A DNA stretch of 64,000 nt from Symbiodinium natans (Eukaryota; Sar; Dinophyceae; Suessiales; Symbiodiniaceae), in the NCBI GenBank assembly GCA_905221605.1, contig CAJNDS010000003.1, forward strand, positions 534,001 through 598,000, given 5' to 3'. Under the pieces are notes generated by a model. That model searched no databases. It was not told the DNA's origin and saw nothing but the letters and a program-made list of their open reading frames with translations. A program made the translations under genes and the position numbers. This document shows positions 60,936-64,000 of this stretch, piece after piece; within the stretch, counting starts at the first letter, position 1, and the number at the start of each line of letters is the position of its first letter.

Positions 60936-61792
60936 CCGCGGGGGGGTCAGGGTTTAGGGTTTAGGGTTTAGGGTTTAGGGTTTAGGGTTTAGGGTTTAGG
61001 GTTTAGGGCTTAGGGTTGCTGGGTTTGGGGTTGCAGGGCCCACAGCCCCGAAGATCAGATCCTAACCCTATACACTAAGCCGGAAACCAAAGGCATCTGT
61101 ATCAGCGGCCTACTCCATGTGTCGTCATTACTATCTTGGAAGTAGGTACCCTAAACCCTAAACCCTGAGCCCTAAACCCTAGTTGGGTTTTCGGGCAGTT
61201 TTCTACCTAAGTCCATCATAGTACTACAAATGAAGCCCTGTGGCGATTTTCCCAAAGTCCGGACCAAAGAAGCTGCAACGCAGGGTTTAAAGGGGTTGAG
61301 GGTTGAGGGCCTAAAGCTTAGGGCTTAGGCAGGGTTGAGGAGGTGTTGGGTTCAGGGTTTTGGGTTCAGAGTTCAGGGTCTAGGGTTTAGGGTTTAGGGT
61401 TTAGGGTTTAGGGGGCTTAGGGGTCCGGGTCCGGGCGGGGGTTAGGGTTCAGGGTCTTGCTTGAATGTTCATGGGTGAGGACTTCATATGGCTGAAGTGG
61501 CGTCTTGTTCTGGAGGTAGCGACAAACCACCCCGAGTCGACATAGGAGATACATCAGGATTCCTTGTAAGCCCTAGACCCACAACCTGAAACCCTAAACC
61601 CTAAACCCTAAACCCTAAACCCTAAACCCTAAACCCTAAACCTTAAACCCTAAACCCTAAACCCTAAACCCTAAACCCTAAACCCTAAACCCCAAACCCT
61701 AAACCCTCTTGATTCCGGGCTCGCTGGGGGAATGTATATAGTACAGGGTGCGTTAGTCAGATGTAGCCAGGGCTTCAGCCCGTATCTGCAAG
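60936..61792. repeat. Repeat-rich stretch between zinc-module exons
   Basis: TTTAGGG at 60952-61010, mixed words at 61150-61190 and 61290-61410, CCCTAAA at 61590-61705. Unique islands at 61030-61140 and 61490-61560 show no supported exon. Confidence 0.7.
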
Positions 61793-61838
61793 CGTCTGCA
61801 CGGCCTGCTCCTTCTGGAAAGAACAGCTGAACACTTGA
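61793..61838 (+). CDS. Candidate terminal exon completing the zinc-binding module
   Basis: After CTGCAAG reads VCTACSFWKEQLNT then TGA at 61836-61838; the first base completes Ser with the previous exon. Adds C-x2-C to the C-x2-C and HC of 60853-60934. Confidence 0.5.
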
Positions 61839-61844
61839 ACCCGA

Positions 61845-62480
61845 AACCCTAAACCCTAAACCCTAAACCCTAAACCCGAAGTCCCGATGCCTGTTACAGA
61901 TAGGTACTGGTTGCCCCCCCGAAGGGAAGCCAGTTGGGAGCGGCTATCGTCCAAGGCCCCCTCGAACCCGAAAGTCCGAAACCCTGAACCCTAAACCCTA
62001 AACCCGAAACCCGAAACCCTAAACCCTAAACCCGAAACCCTAAACCCTAAACCCTAAACCCTGAACCCACCCTAAGGCTTTAGGGTTTCGGGTAACCCCC
62101 AAGATCCCCAACTTCGACAGTCCCCAGGCCCTTAAAGGCCCTAAAGAGGTGAAAGACCCTAAAGACCCTAAACGCCCGCAACACCCCAAACCCTGAACAC
62201 CCAAAGCCCGAAACCCGAAGCCCTAAACCCTAAACCCTAAACCCCTAAACCCCTAAACCCCTAAACGCCTAAACCCCTAAACCCCTAAACCCCTAAACCC
62301 CTAAACCCCCTAAACCCCCTAAACCCCTAAACCCCTAAACCCCTAAACCCCTAAACCCCTAAACCCCTAAACCCCTAAACCCCTAAACCCCTAAACCCCT
62401 AAACCCCTAAACCCCTAAACCCCTAAACCCCTAAACCCCTAAACCCTAAACCCTAAACCCTAAACCCTAAACCCCAAACC
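61845..62480 (-). repeat. CCCTAAA, CCCGAAA and CCCCTAAA (8-bp) arrays
   Basis: 61848-62070 mixes CCCTAAA and CCCGAAA. 62238-62440 is a nearly perfect 8-bp CCCCTAAA array of about 24 units, flanked on both sides by 7-bp CCCTAAA. Confidence 0.95.
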
Positions 62481-62574
62481 CCTAAACCCCTACACACCCC
62501 TCAACCTCAAGTCCCACACCCTACACCCCCCTCCCCTCCCCCCCTTCCCCGCACGCCCTTACGCCCCGCCACCG

Positions 62575-62635
62575 ATGGACCTGGCCCTGCGCTGCAGCGC
62601 CGAGGCTCTTCCCCCGGCCGCTTGGGCTCTTAGGG
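62575..62635 (+). CDS. Weak start-exon candidate
   Basis: ATG at 62575 reads MDLALRCSAEALPPAAWAL with GC-rich codons before a degenerate TTTTTAGGG tract. No donor identified. Confidence 0.35.
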
Positions 62636-64000
62636 TTTTTGTTGGGTTTTTTTTAGGGCGTTCATGGCTTTTAGGGTTTTCTTAGATTTTTTAAAGGGTT
62701 TCTTAGTGCTTTTTTCGGGTTTCTTAGGTTTTTTTAAGTGTTTTTTTTAGGGGTTTTTAGGGCTTTCAGGGCTGGGCTTTTAGGGTTTCTTAGGGTTTCT
62801 AGGGTTTTAGGGGTTTTTAGGGTTTTTAAGGATTTTTAGGGTTTTTAAGGATTTTTAGGGTTTTTAAGGGTTTTTAGGGTTTTAAGGGTTTTTAGGGTTT
62901 TTAGTTTTTTTTTTTGATTAGCGGTTTTCAGTTTTTTTTTATTAAGTTTTTTTAGGGTTTTTAGGGTTTGGAGTTTAGGGTTTCGGGTTTCCGGTGTTGA
63001 GGCTTTCGGGTCTAGGGCATGACTGAACCCTTCAAATGCCTTACCCCCCAAAACCCTAAACTCTGAAAACTACCGCCAGATCGAAAAAGCATCAGTTTTC
63101 GGAATCGCGTCCGAGATGTGGTTTCCATTGAAGGGTGTTCTAGGGCCTTTCTCATCAAAGACTTTTTTCGGGTTTGGGGCATCGTATCCGGGTGGCAACT
63201 TTTTCCTAGAAATCAGGTTTATTGGTCGGACCTTGCTGGCCGAAAATTCTCGGGTCCAGAATCGTACCCAAGTAGCAGCCTCTTGCGTGAGTCACGGTTC
63301 TGTTGGAGTTATTCTAGACCCTTCCTCATCGAACTTTAACGATTCTCTTGAACCCTGAACCCTAAGGCAACCGCCCGCCTTTAGGACCCGCCAGGAGTGT
63401 TCTAGGGCAAGGGCATCCAGCGGTTGCCATGGCCTCCAGAGGGTTTAGGGTTTAGGGTTTAGGGTTTAGGGTTTTGGGGTTTAGGGTTTAGGGTTTGGGG
63501 TTTAGGGTTCAGGGGTTTAGGTTCAATTTCCTCAACACCTTTGACACCTCAGGGGCCTCCCTCAGCCCTGGATCATACCCTGAGCCTTTACAGCCCCAGG
63601 AGCCCTGCTAGCCCATCCTGAGCCCCCCTCTAAGCCCCAAACCCCCAACATGGTTTAGGGTTTAGGGTTTAGGCTTTAGGGTTTAGGGTTTAGGGTTTAG
63701 GGTACTACCCTGAACCCCTAAACCCTGCGCCCCTGAACCCTTAAACCCTGAACCTCAAGAACCCTGAGCCCTAGCCCTAAACCGTAAACCCTCAACCCTC
63801 AACCCTAGAAACCCTAAACCCCCTAAACCTTAAAGCTCCTAGACCCCAAACCCTAAACCCTGAACCCTGAACCCTGAACCCTGAACCCTGAACCCTAAAC
63901 CCTAAACCCCCAAACCCCCAAACCCCCTAAACCTTCCACCCCCTAGACCCTAAAACCCTCAGCCAAGGCATGCCTGTCAGAGGGCATTGCGGGACCTGTC
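62636..64000. repeat. Degenerate telomere-like DNA to window end
   Basis: 62636-62970 is a G/T-rich tract of TTTTTAGGG and TTTTTAAGG words. 63440-63520 and 63652-63705 are TTTAGGG; 63845-63910 CCCTGAA/CCCTAAA. The unique island 63040-63360 has 70-80-aa open frames without domain or splice support, and 63390-63440 has a short exon-like frame. Confidence 0.7.

Overview
The window looks like nuclear DNA of a dinoflagellate. Hundreds of copies of the 7-mer TTTAGGG, the Arabidopsis-type telomere repeat also used by dinoflagellates, are scattered in both orientations through tens of kilobases. Coding DNA is mostly cut into tiny GC-rich exons of 40-200 bp. Where splicing can be read through a conserved protein, many introns use GC-AG rather than GT-AG ends, and several are bordered by short direct repeats, a combination typical of dinoflagellates. 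The species cannot be named from the sequence. No rRNA, tRNA, CRISPR array or prokaryotic operon was seen.

Layout. (1) 1-7.3 kb: diverged local duplications and scattered telomere-like repeats, no convincing gene. (2) 7.3-12.1 kb: a probably decayed OTU-type deubiquitinase locus on the + strand. Its recognisable pieces are separated by an 86-bp minisatellite and a second repeat family that also occurs inverted; an extra OTU scrap lies upstream. (3) 13.5-21.6 kb: one apparently complete tyrosine-recombinase retrotransposon of about 8.1 kb with split direct repeats in the order A1 - ORFs - B1 - A2 - B2, as in PAT/Ngaro-type elements. Its ORFs run tyrosine recombinase, Gag-like protein with a CCCH zinc-finger extension in another frame, then a 1063-aa polyprotein of cytosine-C5-methyltransferase-like domain, reverse transcriptase and RNase H. 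(4) 21.6-52 kb: telomere-like repeats of several local variants enclosing GC-rich exon-like islands. These include Thr-rich and Cys-rich segments suggesting one or more secreted or surface proteins, helical segments, several possible terminal exons, and a frameshifted 5' piece of an NRT2-type nitrate transporter joined to an unrelated repeated coding fragment. (5) 52-61.8 kb: a membrane fatty-acid desaturase-like gene reconstructed from at least 12 exons carrying all three histidine boxes, possibly with upstream N-terminal exons and an alternative C-terminal zinc-binding tail. (6) 61.8-64 kb: more repeat-rich DNA with one weak exon candidate.

All gene-like signals recognised lie on the + strand, in keeping with the long unidirectional gene arrays of dinoflagellates. 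Exon limits outside the desaturase gene come from open frames, codon-like composition and AG/GT or AG/GC flanks only and are provisional. Function is well supported only for the retroelement, the desaturase, the NRT2 fragment and the OTU pieces.
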